A DNA stretch of 64,000 bases from Microbulbifer flavimaris. Its GTDB lineage: Bacteria > Pseudomonadota > Gammaproteobacteria > Pseudomonadales > Cellvibrionaceae. The stretch is from contig NZ_LRFG02000002.1 in the NCBI RefSeq assembly GCF_001641755.2, forward strand, positions 620,001 to 684,000, in the 5' to 3' direction. Both the position numbers and the translations under genes were made by a program. This document shows, in pieces, positions 19,278 through 27,008 of this stretch (position 1 is the stretch's first letter; the number at the start of each line of letters is the position of its first letter). The notes below the pieces were generated by a model. It was not told where the DNA came from. It made no database searches and saw only the letters and a program-made list of their open reading frames with translations.

Positions 19278-20483
19278 GTGCCGGATACTGTTTCACTGAA
19301 GCGATCACTCTCCCTGCCCGTAATCAGCTTTTACGGTATCGGCACAATTATCGGCGCCGGGATTTATGTCCTGATTGGCGAGGTAGGCGCTGCCGCAGGG
19401 CTATCCCTCCCTTATGCCTTCCTGCTCGCGGGCGTTATCGCGGCCTTTACTGCGCTGTCTTATGCGGAGCTGTCGTCACGCTTCCCCGTCAGTGCCGGCT
19501 CCGCAGCCTATATCTGGAAAGCCTGGCGCCGACCCTGGCCGGCCCAGGTGGTCGGCAGCCTGGTAGCAATCACCGGTATTGTCTCGGCCGCAACGATCGC
19601 CAATGGCTTTACCGGCTATCTGGGGCTCTTTATCGAGCTTCCCCACGCACTCGCCATTACCCTGCTGGTCGCTTTGCTGACGCTGATCGCGCTCTGGGGC
19701 ATCAACGAATCCGCGCTCACCGTGACACTGGTGACATTGGTTGAGGTGGCAGGGTTACTGTTCGTGATCTATGTGAGCCACGATGCACCGCCAGCCAATG
19801 CGTGGAGGGAGATCTTTGCCCTGCCGGAATGGAATGCCCTGCCCGGGTTGCTCGTGGGCAGCTTTCTCGCCTTCTATGCCTTTATCGGTTTCGAGGATAT
19901 GGTCAATACGGCGGAGGAAGTGAAGAATCCGCGCAAGTCATTACCGCGGGCGATCCTCATCGCAATCACTGTATCGACAGTGCTCTACATGACGGTGGCA
20001 GCGCTGGCCGTACGGATCCTGCCAGTAACGCAACTGGGGCAAAGTGACGCCCCACTGGCAAGCATGGTGACACAGGCAGGCTACTCGCCGGCTTTTATCG
20101 GCGTGATCAGTCTGTTTGCGGTCGTCAATGGCGCGCTGGTTCAGATCATTATGGCATCGCGCCTGTTGTATGGAATGGCAGTGAAGAACATGGCCCCGGC
20201 GATCTTTGCCCGGCTCAACGCCAGAACCCGGACGCCGATCTTGGCCACACTGTTGATCGGCGCGGTGATCCTGGCGTTTGCACTATGGCTACCCCTGGCC
20301 ACACTGGCAAAGATCACCAGCTTTATCATGCTGTTGGTATTTTGCCTGGTAAATGCCGCGCTGCTGACCATCAAAAACCGGCGGGAAAAACCGGAAAATG
20401 CAGTGATCTGTTATCCGGCCTGGATTCCCGTCCTGGGTTTTCTGTCCTGCCTGGCGCTGATGATATTTGCAGTTGCCAGTTAG
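19278..20483 (+). CDS. APC-superfamily amino-acid permease
   Basis: A 401-residue integral membrane protein with about 11-12 hydrophobic segments. The N-terminal SFYGIGTIIGAGIYVLIGEVG is the APC signature, and AYAELSSRFPVSAGSAAYIW and FEDMVNTAEEVKNPRKSLPRAI are further family blocks. It imports or exchanges amino acids or amines across the inner membrane. The GTG start is supported by AAGAGGA (19266-19272). It is convergent with the glutathione S-transferase. The substrate is unknown. Confidence 0.91.
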   Translation: MPDTVSLKRSLSLPVISFYGIGTIIGAGIYVLIGEVGAAAGLSLPYAFLLAGVIAAFTALSYAELSSRFPVSAGSAAYIWKAWRRPWPAQVVGSLVAITGIVSAATIANGFTGYLGLFIELPHALAITLLVALLTLIALWGINESALTVTLVTLVEVAGLLFVIYVSHDAPPANAWREIFALPEWNALPGLLVGSFLAFYAFIGFEDMVNTAEEVKNPRKSLPRAILIAITVSTVLYMTVAALAVRILPVTQLGQSDAPLASMVTQAGYSPAFIGVISLFAVVNGALVQIIMASRLLYGMAVKNMAPAIFARLNARTRTPILATLLIGAVILAFALWLPLATLAKITSFIMLLVFCLVNAALLTIKNRREKPENAVICYPAWIPVLGFLSCLALMIFAVAS

Positions 20484-20501
20484 CGCAGCCCGGCCATCCG
20501 G

Positions 20502-21188
20502 TTACTGGATCATCTTGCGCAGCGAGCGCTCAATCTGACCGCCGCAATAATCTCTACCGTATTCCTCGCGCTGTCGTTCCAGAAAGTGCTGGATTGCTTT
20601 GCGGGATTCCACTCTCTGGCAGAGGGCGGCAATATGAGGGGCGTTTTCCCCTAGATCACTTTTCAATTCCGGGAAGGAGTAAACAAGCATTCCGAACAGC
20701 GCCGTAGTGGCGATATCGGCCACCGAGATACGGCTGCCCAGCAGGAAGCCCCCTTCCCCTTTCAGGCCATGGGCCAATCCCGTCTTTTCGAAGACTCGCA
20801 TCCAGTCGGGTAAGCGGCTGTTGCGGAAACTGTCCCACGCGCCTTTCTCCCACATCACCTGACCGTTGCTGTTGGTGATTTCAATAAGCACATCATTGCA
20901 GTCAAGGATGGTTTTCAGGGCCAGCGTCAGAGTTTCGGCGCGCCTGGGCAGGTAGTCGTACTGATGCCCCAGATGCATAAGGCAGGCGGGCATCTGCGCG
21001 AAATAGGTTTCGCTTTTGCATTCATACAGATAGGGCGGGGCCATGCCGGGATTGTGGAGTTTGAGGCTGCGCTCCGGATAGATCTCCGAGGCGTCGCGCC
21101 GCTCGTACTGCGCACCCACTTCTTCCAGCATGAGCAGAATGAAGTTAGCGCGAAAGGGCAAATCCCAGTAATAGAGTTTGTAGTCCAC
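20502..21188 (-). CDS. Glutathione S-transferase family protein
   Basis: A 228-residue cytosolic protein with a thioredoxin-like N-terminal half, beginning MDYKLYYWDLPFRANFILLMLEEVGAQY, and an all-helical C-terminal half with SVADIATTALFGMLVY (the GST N-capping/hydrophobic-staple region). Active-site Tyr/Ser/Cys identity is not clear from the first strand. It is unusual in the middle, where the helix after the thioredoxin fold reads LILDCNDVLIEIT. It is divergent from the Tsx-like gene across 387 bases. Confidence 0.85.
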   Translation of the reverse strand: MDYKLYYWDLPFRANFILLMLEEVGAQYERRDASEIYPERSLKLHNPGMAPPYLYECKSETYFAQMPACLMHLGHQYDYLPRRAETLTLALKTILDCNDVLIEITNSNGQVMWEKGAWDSFRNSRLPDWMRVFEKTGLAHGLKGEGGFLLGSRISVADIATTALFGMLVYSFPELKSDLGENAPHIAALCQRVESRKAIQHFLERQREEYGRDYCGGQIERSLRKMIQ

Positions 21189-21575
21189 AGAGCTCCTCCC
21201 CTAACCCTTCTCAAATCCAGTGCTTCCCAAAGCCAGCGCTTATCAGAAGACTGGACGACCAGTCCCATTTAAACCGTCCACGTTGCCGGCATCAGGTTGA
21301 CCATCAAACCAGCCTCTGCGGTTAGGTTAGTTTCCCAAGCAGTCAGATGCCCGAAGGAAATTTGGCAACCCGTTTCTCAAGTTGCCACATTACTGGACCT
21401 TTTCATTCTGTTTGAAGGCGCGTGAAAGGCTGGTCACAAATGTGAAATAAATTGGAAAATGCGTCACAGATCCGGTAAATTCCGCGCTCATTTTTTAACC
21501 AGCTGTAGGCGGCACCTGCCCGCAGCCCCGGCGGGGTCCACCCTGCACTCCGATTTGCTGTCACCGAGGTACCCC
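21189..21575. other. Divergent intergenic region before the Tsx-like gene
   Basis: No gene seen. It holds an inverted repeat at 21363-21387 (TGGCAAC, 11-base spacer, GTTGCCA) and, further on, TCACAAATGTGA. These are candidate operators for the purine-salvage genes. I cannot assign a regulator. No purine riboswitch aptamer pattern was recognised. Confidence 0.5.
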
Positions 21576-22361
21576 GTGAACCTGTCGAAGTCCCTTCTTT
21601 TTGTAACTGCCGGCCTGGTATCCCTGACCGCCCGCGCCGAGATGCTCTGGAATGACAACAGCCTGAGCCTGCTGTACGGCGAGGACTACAAGGTCCACTA
21701 CAGCCTGGACTCCGACGACTCCAGCCGCACGGTGATGACCTATGAGCATGTCAGCGGCCACAGCTGGGGCGACCTGTTCATGTTTGCCGACTACCTCAGT
21801 TCCAACGAGGGTTCAGAAGAGCTCTACACCGAGGTATCGCCGCGTCTGAGCTTGGGGAAACTGAGTGGTCGCGACCTGTCCTTCGGCCCGGTTAAAGATG
21901 TACTGGCGGCTGGCACCCTGGAAATTGGTCACTTCGACGACCCAGACAACCTCACTGTCACCGGCCCGAGCTTTATGAACAAGCTGGCTGGCGTTGGCTT
22001 TGACCTGGCGATTCCAGGCTTCAGCTTCTTCCAGGCCAACGTCTACCACCGCGACAACGACGACAAGGCGGCGAACGAGCAGCTCACACTGGCCTGGGGT
22101 CTGCCGTTCTCACTCGGCGGCGAGAGCTTCCTCTATGACGGTTTCCTCGACTGGGCCAGCGCTTCTGCCGATGCGCACCCGAGCCTGAACTTCACCTCGC
22201 AACTCAAGTACGACCTGGGTGCTCGCTGGGGCCAACCGAAAGCGCTGTATGCGGGTATTGAGTACGTGCACTGGAACGACAAGTTCGGCATCAAGGACGG
22301 TACTTTCGGTATCGATTCCAACGAGCGCAATGTGAACCTGCTGGTCAAGTACCACTTCTGA
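21576..22361 (+). CDS. Tsx-like outer-membrane nucleoside channel
   Basis: A 261-residue secreted protein with a signal peptide (SLLFVTAGLVSLTARA) and a beta-barrel-type alternating aromatic pattern: WGDLFMFADYL, FSFFQANVYHRD and ending KYHF, the C-terminal aromatic outer-membrane signal. Tsx channels pass nucleosides (family knowledge). The frame is open upstream to 21459, but GTG 21576 has a short SD (CGAGGT at 21565-21570) and gives a proper signal peptide. It lies 28 bases before a purine permease and a phosphoribosyltransferase, so it is likely the outer-membrane part of purine uptake. Confidence 0.87.
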   Translation: MNLSKSLLFVTAGLVSLTARAEMLWNDNSLSLLYGEDYKVHYSLDSDDSSRTVMTYEHVSGHSWGDLFMFADYLSSNEGSEELYTEVSPRLSLGKLSGRDLSFGPVKDVLAAGTLEIGHFDDPDNLTVTGPSFMNKLAGVGFDLAIPGFSFFQANVYHRDNDDKAANEQLTLAWGLPFSLGGESFLYDGFLDWASASADAHPSLNFTSQLKYDLGARWGQPKALYAGIEYVHWNDKFGIKDGTFGIDSNERNVNLLVKYHF

Positions 22362-22389
22362 TTCCCGACCGCTGACACTGGACACGAAT

Positions 22390-23745
22390 ATGACTGACAT
22401 CCGTACTCCGGCATCTGCCAGCTCGCCCGCCCCGAAATCCGCGGCGCAGCCCCCCCTCCTGGAACGGCTGTTCAAGCTCTCTGAGCGGGACACCAACGTG
22501 CGCCAGGAAGTGATCGCCGGTGTGACCACCTTCCTGACCATGGCCTACATCATCTTCGTCAACCCCAACATCATGGCCGCGGCGGGCATGGACAAGGGGG
22601 CGGTATTCACGGCGACCTGCCTGGCAGCGGCCATCGGCTGCCTGATCATGGGTCTCTATGCCAATTATCCGTTTGCGCTGGCACCGGGTATGGGACTGAA
22701 TGCCTTCTTCAGCTTCGTAGTCGTGGGTGAGATGGGTTACAGCTGGCAGGTAGCCCTGGGTGCGGTATTTATTTCCGGCGTGGTGTTCCTGCTGCTCAGT
22801 ATCTTCAAGGTGCGCCAGTGGATCATCGACAGTATTCCCATGTCATTGCGCCAGGCACTGGCTGCTGGCGTGGGCCTGTTCCTGGCCATTATTGCCCTGA
22901 AAAGTGCCGGCATCGTGACTGCCAGCCCGGCCACCCTGGTGACGCTGGGCGACCTCACTTCCAGCGATGCCATCCTCGCCGGGCTGGGCTTCTTCGTCAT
23001 TTCAGCCCTGGCCTATCGGCGCATGCTGGGCGCGGTGATGATCGGCATCCTCGTGGTGACCGTGATTGCCCTGCTGATGGGCAAGGTGGAATATGCAGGC
23101 ATCCTGTCCGCACCGCCGAGTATGGCCCCGACCTTCCTGCAGCTGGATATTGCCGGCGCCTTTGAAGTGGGCATGATCAGCGTCATTTTCGCGTTCCTGT
23201 TTGTGGACCTGTTCGACACCGCTGGCACCCTGCTGAGTACTGCGGACCGCGCCAAATTGCTGAATGAGAAAGGCCAGCTGCCCGGTATGGGCAAGGCGCT
23301 GATGGCAGACAGCTCCGCATCTACAGTGGGCTCGCTGCTGGGCTCCTCCACCACCACCACCTACGTTGAGAGCACCGCGGGTGTCGCCGCCGGCGGCCGC
23401 ACCGGCCTGACGGCCGTGGTCTGCGCGGGCCTGTTCCTGCTGGCCCTGTTCTTCTCGCCGCTGGTGGGGATGGTGCCGGCCTATGCGACTGCTGGCGCGC
23501 TGCTGTATGTTGCCGTGCTGATGACTTCCGGCCTGTCATCCATCGACTGGGACGATATCACCGAGGCCGCACCGGCCGTAGTGGCTGCGGTGATGATGCC
23601 GCTGTCGTTTTCCATCGCCAACGGCATTGCCCTGGGCTTTATCGCCTACGCCGTGATCAAGACCCTGAGTGGCCGCAGCAAAGATGTCAGCATCAGTGTT
23701 TACCTGCTGGCGGCACTGTTTACCGCCAAGTTCATGTTCTTCTGA
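22390..23745 (+). CDS. NCS2-family purine permease (guanine/hypoxanthine type)
   Basis: A 451-residue inner-membrane carrier with many hydrophobic helices. The family motifs visible are GVTTFLTMAYIIFVNPNIM, APGMGLNAFFSF, FLFVDLFDTAGTLLSTA and GSSTTTTYVESTAGVAAGGRTGL, the last being the AzgA-type substrate and proton region. It is expected to import guanine, hypoxanthine or adenine with protons. It lies 28 bases after the Tsx-like gene and 12 before the phosphoribosyltransferase, so the three form one operon. Confidence 0.94.
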   Translation: MTDIRTPASASSPAPKSAAQPPLLERLFKLSERDTNVRQEVIAGVTTFLTMAYIIFVNPNIMAAAGMDKGAVFTATCLAAAIGCLIMGLYANYPFALAPGMGLNAFFSFVVVGEMGYSWQVALGAVFISGVVFLLLSIFKVRQWIIDSIPMSLRQALAAGVGLFLAIIALKSAGIVTASPATLVTLGDLTSSDAILAGLGFFVISALAYRRMLGAVMIGILVVTVIALLMGKVEYAGILSAPPSMAPTFLQLDIAGAFEVGMISVIFAFLFVDLFDTAGTLLSTADRAKLLNEKGQLPGMGKALMADSSASTVGSLLGSSTTTTYVESTAGVAAGGRTGLTAVVCAGLFLLALFFSPLVGMVPAYATAGALLYVAVLMTSGLSSIDWDDITEAAPAVVAAVMMPLSFSIANGIALGFIAYAVIKTLSGRSKDVSISVYLLAALFTAKFMFF

Positions 23746-23757
23746 GGGAGCGCTGTT

Positions 23758-24333
23758 ATGGGTATCAACGTGAAAAAGCACTTTATCAGCGCGCAGCAAC
23801 TCCTGACGGACTCCTACGCGCTTGCGGGAAAAATCTTCCAGAGCGGTTTTCGCCCCAACTACATCGTCGGTGTCTGGCGCGGCGGTGCGCCGGTGGGCAT
23901 CGCGGTGCAGGAACTGTTGCATGTGATGGGCGTGGACGCAGACCATATCGCCATCCGCACCTCCTCTTACACCGGTATCGGCCAGCGCGACAAACACGTG
24001 CGCGTGCACGGCCTGACCTACCTGATCAAGCGCCTGGAATCCCACGACAACCTGCTGATCGTTGACGACGTGCACGATTCCGGCCTGAGCATCGACCAGA
24101 CTATCAAGGACCTGCACGCGGCGTGCAAGAAAAACACCCCGGAAATCCGCGTGGCCACGCCCTACTACAAGCCGGAGAACAACAAGACCGAGCGCGAGCC
24201 CCACTACTACCTGCACAAGACCAGCGAGTGGCTGGTGTTCCCGCACGAGATCGACGGCCTGTCCCGCGAGGAGATTCTCGAGTACAAGCCGGAGCTGGCG
24301 CCTTATATCGACCGGATTGCTACTGCGGTCTAA
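23758..24333 (+). CDS. Purine phosphoribosyltransferase
   Basis: A 191-residue PRTase. The PRPP-binding motif is LLIVDDVHDSGLSIDQTI (about residue 100), and GVWRGGAPVGIAVQEL is the earlier loop. It converts a purine base and PRPP to the nucleotide. Its place at the end of an operon with a Tsx-like channel and an NCS2 permease implies hypoxanthine/guanine/xanthine salvage. The exact base preference cannot be told by reading. A GAGGGGCC hairpin follows at 24346-24369. Confidence 0.9.
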   Translation: MGINVKKHFISAQQLLTDSYALAGKIFQSGFRPNYIVGVWRGGAPVGIAVQELLHVMGVDADHIAIRTSSYTGIGQRDKHVRVHGLTYLIKRLESHDNLLIVDDVHDSGLSIDQTIKDLHAACKKNTPEIRVATPYYKPENNKTEREPHYYLHKTSEWLVFPHEIDGLSREEILEYKPELAPYIDRIATAV

Positions 24334-24345
24334 CCTCTTGGACCA

Positions 24346-24369
24346 GAGGGGCCACATCCGCGGCCCCTC
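24346..24369. terminator. Probable terminator after purine-salvage operon
   Basis: Perfect 8-base arms GAGGGGCC/GGCCCCTC around an 8-base loop, with only a weak T content after it (CCTT). It sits between the phosphoribosyltransferase and the convergent LysR gene. Confidence 0.5.
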
Positions 24370-24396
24370 CCTTCCCGCAATCCAGCACGAGTATTC

Positions 24397-25326
24397 TCAT
24401 CCCCCGGCGTGCACAGCTGCCAAGCAGTCCCAGAGCGCCTTAACGATCCGCGACGGCTTCGGCGATATCCGCTGAATCGCCACAAAATCACACTGGTACT
24501 GATAGCGCTGCGGGCAGATCGCACGAATCTCACCCTTCTTCACAAATGACTCCGCATAGTGATCCGGCAGGTAGCCGATATAGCGGCCGGACTGCAGGCA
24601 GTGGACGATGGCCTCCTGGTCGTTGACGGTGATATCCCGCTCCAGCCCCAGTTTGTTGCCCACTTCCATATTTGGTGAGTGGTAGCCGAGGCCGGCATAT
24701 TTGCAGTTCCTGATGGCGTCATCGTCGATGGAGATATCCGCAGTCTCGAACAGCGGGTGACGGTAACCGCAATAGAGATACATCTGCTCGTAGAACAGGT
24801 GCTGGTAGTCGAGACTGGGTGAGGCCCGATGAGTGGGGATCACTCCCAGCTGAAAGCGCCCCTCCATCACCCCGCGCTCGATCTCGTTGGTGGGCTCGAT
24901 ATGGATATCCAGGCTCACTTCCGGTGCCAGGTCATCGAACTGGCGCAGGGCCTCGCCGATCTGGGCGGCAGGGTTGGTGACCATCTTGTCGAACAGGGCG
25001 ATGGCAATATGGCCGGTCATACGCTTGTGTACATCGGCCACCTCGCCGCGGAACGTCTCCAGGGAGGCGAGCAGTTTCAATGTCGCCTGGTAGATCTGCC
25101 GCCCCTCCTCGGTCAGGGCAAAACCGGCGCGGCCGCGCCGGCACAGGGTCACCCCCAGGCGCACCTCCAGATCCTTGATATGACGGCTGATGGTGGAGCG
25201 CCCCACGTTCAGCTCCAGCTCCGCAGCCGAGAAGCCCCCGGCCTCCGCTACGGCACGGAAGACCCGCAGCAACCGCAGGTCGATATCACTCAGCTGGCCC
25301 AGCAGGGCGGCCTGTTTGCGTCCCAT
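24397..25326 (-). CDS. LysR-family regulator of module A
   Basis: A 309-residue LysR-type activator/repressor. N-terminal winged HTH: DLRLLRVFRAVAEAGGFSAAELELNVGRSTISRHIKDLEVRLG. The effector domain follows from about residue 100. It is divergent from the aminotransferase (start 25459) with a 132-base spacer that contains two palindromes suited to LysR binding. It is clearly similar to the LysR gene at 57879-58796 (same DLRLLRVFR..V..AGG start and related YLYCGYRHPL/RLYCGSQHPL segment), so the two are paralogues. Confidence 0.92.
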   Translation of the reverse strand: MGRKQAALLGQLSDIDLRLLRVFRAVAEAGGFSAAELELNVGRSTISRHIKDLEVRLGVTLCRRGRAGFALTEEGRQIYQATLKLLASLETFRGEVADVHKRMTGHIAIALFDKMVTNPAAQIGEALRQFDDLAPEVSLDIHIEPTNEIERGVMEGRFQLGVIPTHRASPSLDYQHLFYEQMYLYCGYRHPLFETADISIDDDAIRNCKYAGLGYHSPNMEVGNKLGLERDITVNDQEAIVHCLQSGRYIGYLPDHYAESFVKKGEIRAICPQRYQYQCDFVAIQRISPKPSRIVKALWDCLAAVHAGG

Positions 25327-25346
25327 CGGTCATCTCTCAAAACATA

Positions 25347-25389
25347 GTTTCATAAATATGAAACCAAACGTCGATAAATTGCAATTTAT
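25347..25389. promoter_or_regulatory. Two palindromic operators between lysR and aminotransferase genes
   Basis: Arms GTTTCATA/TATGAAAC with a 2-base centre at 25347-25364, then a perfect 16-base palindrome ATAAATTGCAATTTAT at 25374-25389. LysR boxes usually have a T-N11-A core with interrupted dyads, and both sites fit that plan. They sit about 70-110 bases before the aminotransferase ATG and just upstream of lysR itself. Confidence 0.65.
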
Positions 25390-25458
25390 GCAACTTTGAA
25401 GCTCACCTAAAGTCACTGCCATTCCACAGTCATACCGAGTGTTTCCGGGAGAATAAGA

Positions 25459-26799
25459 ATGAGTGACAAGTTCGCCGGGCTGACCCAGGCACAGCTGGAC
25501 GCCCACTGGATGGCCTACACGGGCAATCGCCAGTTCAAGAAGGATCCGCGCATCATCACTGGTGCCGATGGCTGCTACTACACCAGTGCCGACGGCCGCC
25601 GCATTTTCGATGGCCTGTCCGGCCTGTGGACCTGCGGCGCGGGCCACAACCGCGCGGAAATTGCCGATGCGGTCAGCGAACAGTTGCGCACCCTCGACTA
25701 CTCGCCCGCATTCCAGTTCGGCCACCCGAAGGCCTTTGAACTGGCCGAGCGCATCACCCAGTTCATGCCGGAGGGACTGAACCGGGTGTTTTTCACCGGC
25801 TCTGGCTCCGAATCCGCCGAGACCTCGCTGAAGATTGCCCGTGCCTACTGGCGCAAGAGGGGCATGCCCACCAAGACCAAGCTGATCGGCCGCGCCAAGG
25901 GCTACCACGGAGTGAACTTCGGCGGCATTAGCGTCGGCGGCATTGGCGCCAACCGCGCCCTGTATGGGACCGCCGTGGATGCCGACCACCTGGCCCATAC
26001 CGTGCTGCCGGAAAATCGCTTCAGCAAGGGCATGCCGGAAGAGGGTGCCCACCTGGCCGATGAACTGCTGGAGCTGATCGCCCTGCACGATGCCTCCAAC
26101 ATCGCCGCAGTGATCGTCGAGCCCATGGCCGGCTCCGCCGGTGTTCTGCCGCCGCCCAAGGGCTACCTGCAGCGCCTGCGTGAGATCTGCGACCAGCACA
26201 ATATCCTGATGATCTTCGATGAGGTGATCACCGCGTTTGGCCGTATGGGCGCCGCTACCGGTGCCGAGGCCTTCGGTGTTACTCCGGATATTCTCAACAC
26301 CGCCAAGCAGCTGACCAACGGTGCCGTGCCCATGGGTGCGGTAATCGCCAGGCAAGAGATCTACGACACCTTCATGGAACAGGGTGGCCACGACTACCTG
26401 CTGGAACTGCCCCACGGTTACACCTACTCCGCCCACCCGGTAGCCTGTGCCGCAGCGCTGGCTTCCCTGGATATCCTGGAAAAAGAAAACCTGTTCAGCC
26501 GCGCTGGCGAACTGGCTACCGTGCTCGAAGAGCGTGTACACCAACTGAAAGGCCTGCCGCTGGTCACCGATATCCGCAACTGCGGTGTCGCCGCCGGCCT
26601 CACCATCGAAGCCGCACCGGGCGAACCGCTGCTGCGTCCCTACCAGATCGCCATGAAGATGTGGGAGAAGGGCTTCTATGTGCGTTACGGGGGCGACACC
26701 GTACAGCTGGGCATGCCGTTTGTCGCCGAGCCGGAGGAAATCGATCGCCTGGTGAGTGCGCTGGGTGACTGTATCAAGCTGGTGGCCGACAGCCAGTAA
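25459..26799 (+). CDS. Class III aminotransferase, beta-alanine:pyruvate / omega-amino-acid type (module A)
   Basis: A 446-residue PLP enzyme that moves the omega-amino group of beta-alanine, GABA or a related compound to pyruvate or 2-oxoglutarate. It has the class III motifs: FTGSGSESAETSLKIAR, GRAKGYHGVNFGGISVGG (aromatic/substrate loop), the PLP Asp in MIFDEVITAFGR and the Schiff-base Lys in NTAKQLTNG, and YSAHPVACAAAL. The strong SD GGAGAATAAG lies just before ATG 25459. The downstream semialdehyde dehydrogenase at 27009 is the natural next step. It is a paralogue of the aminotransferase at 54674. Confidence 0.93.
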   Translation: MSDKFAGLTQAQLDAHWMAYTGNRQFKKDPRIITGADGCYYTSADGRRIFDGLSGLWTCGAGHNRAEIADAVSEQLRTLDYSPAFQFGHPKAFELAERITQFMPEGLNRVFFTGSGSESAETSLKIARAYWRKRGMPTKTKLIGRAKGYHGVNFGGISVGGIGANRALYGTAVDADHLAHTVLPENRFSKGMPEEGAHLADELLELIALHDASNIAAVIVEPMAGSAGVLPPPKGYLQRLREICDQHNILMIFDEVITAFGRMGAATGAEAFGVTPDILNTAKQLTNGAVPMGAVIARQEIYDTFMEQGGHDYLLELPHGYTYSAHPVACAAALASLDILEKENLFSRAGELATVLEERVHQLKGLPLVTDIRNCGVAAGLTIEAAPGEPLLRPYQIAMKMWEKGFYVRYGGDTVQLGMPFVAEPEEIDRLVSALGDCIKLVADSQ

Positions 26800-26881
26800 G
26801 CAGGCGCTAAAAGTAACCGGCCACCCCGGACACTGATACCCAGATTTCAGGGGGTCGAGCGCTTTTTATTTCAGACCACCG

Positions 26882-26968
26882 TCGTCATCCCGGCGCAGGC
26901 CGGGATCCAGTGTAACGAAGCTAAATGCCAGCGGGCATTGGATGCCGGATCAAGTCCGGCACGACGAG
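26882..26968. repeat. REP-like palindrome pair
   Basis: 26882-26911 (GTCATCCCGGCGC...GCCGGGATCCAG) and 26938-26968 (TTGGATGCCGGAT...TCCGGCACGACG) are related inverted copies of the same element family seen near 9.9, 45.2 and 56.1 kb. They lie between the aminotransferase and the dehydrogenase of module A and may act on transcript stability. No gene is seen in the rest of this 209-base spacer. Confidence 0.75.
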
Positions 26969-27008
26969 AAACAAATTTTATAGATCTAAAAAATAGAGAG
27001 GTTTACTC

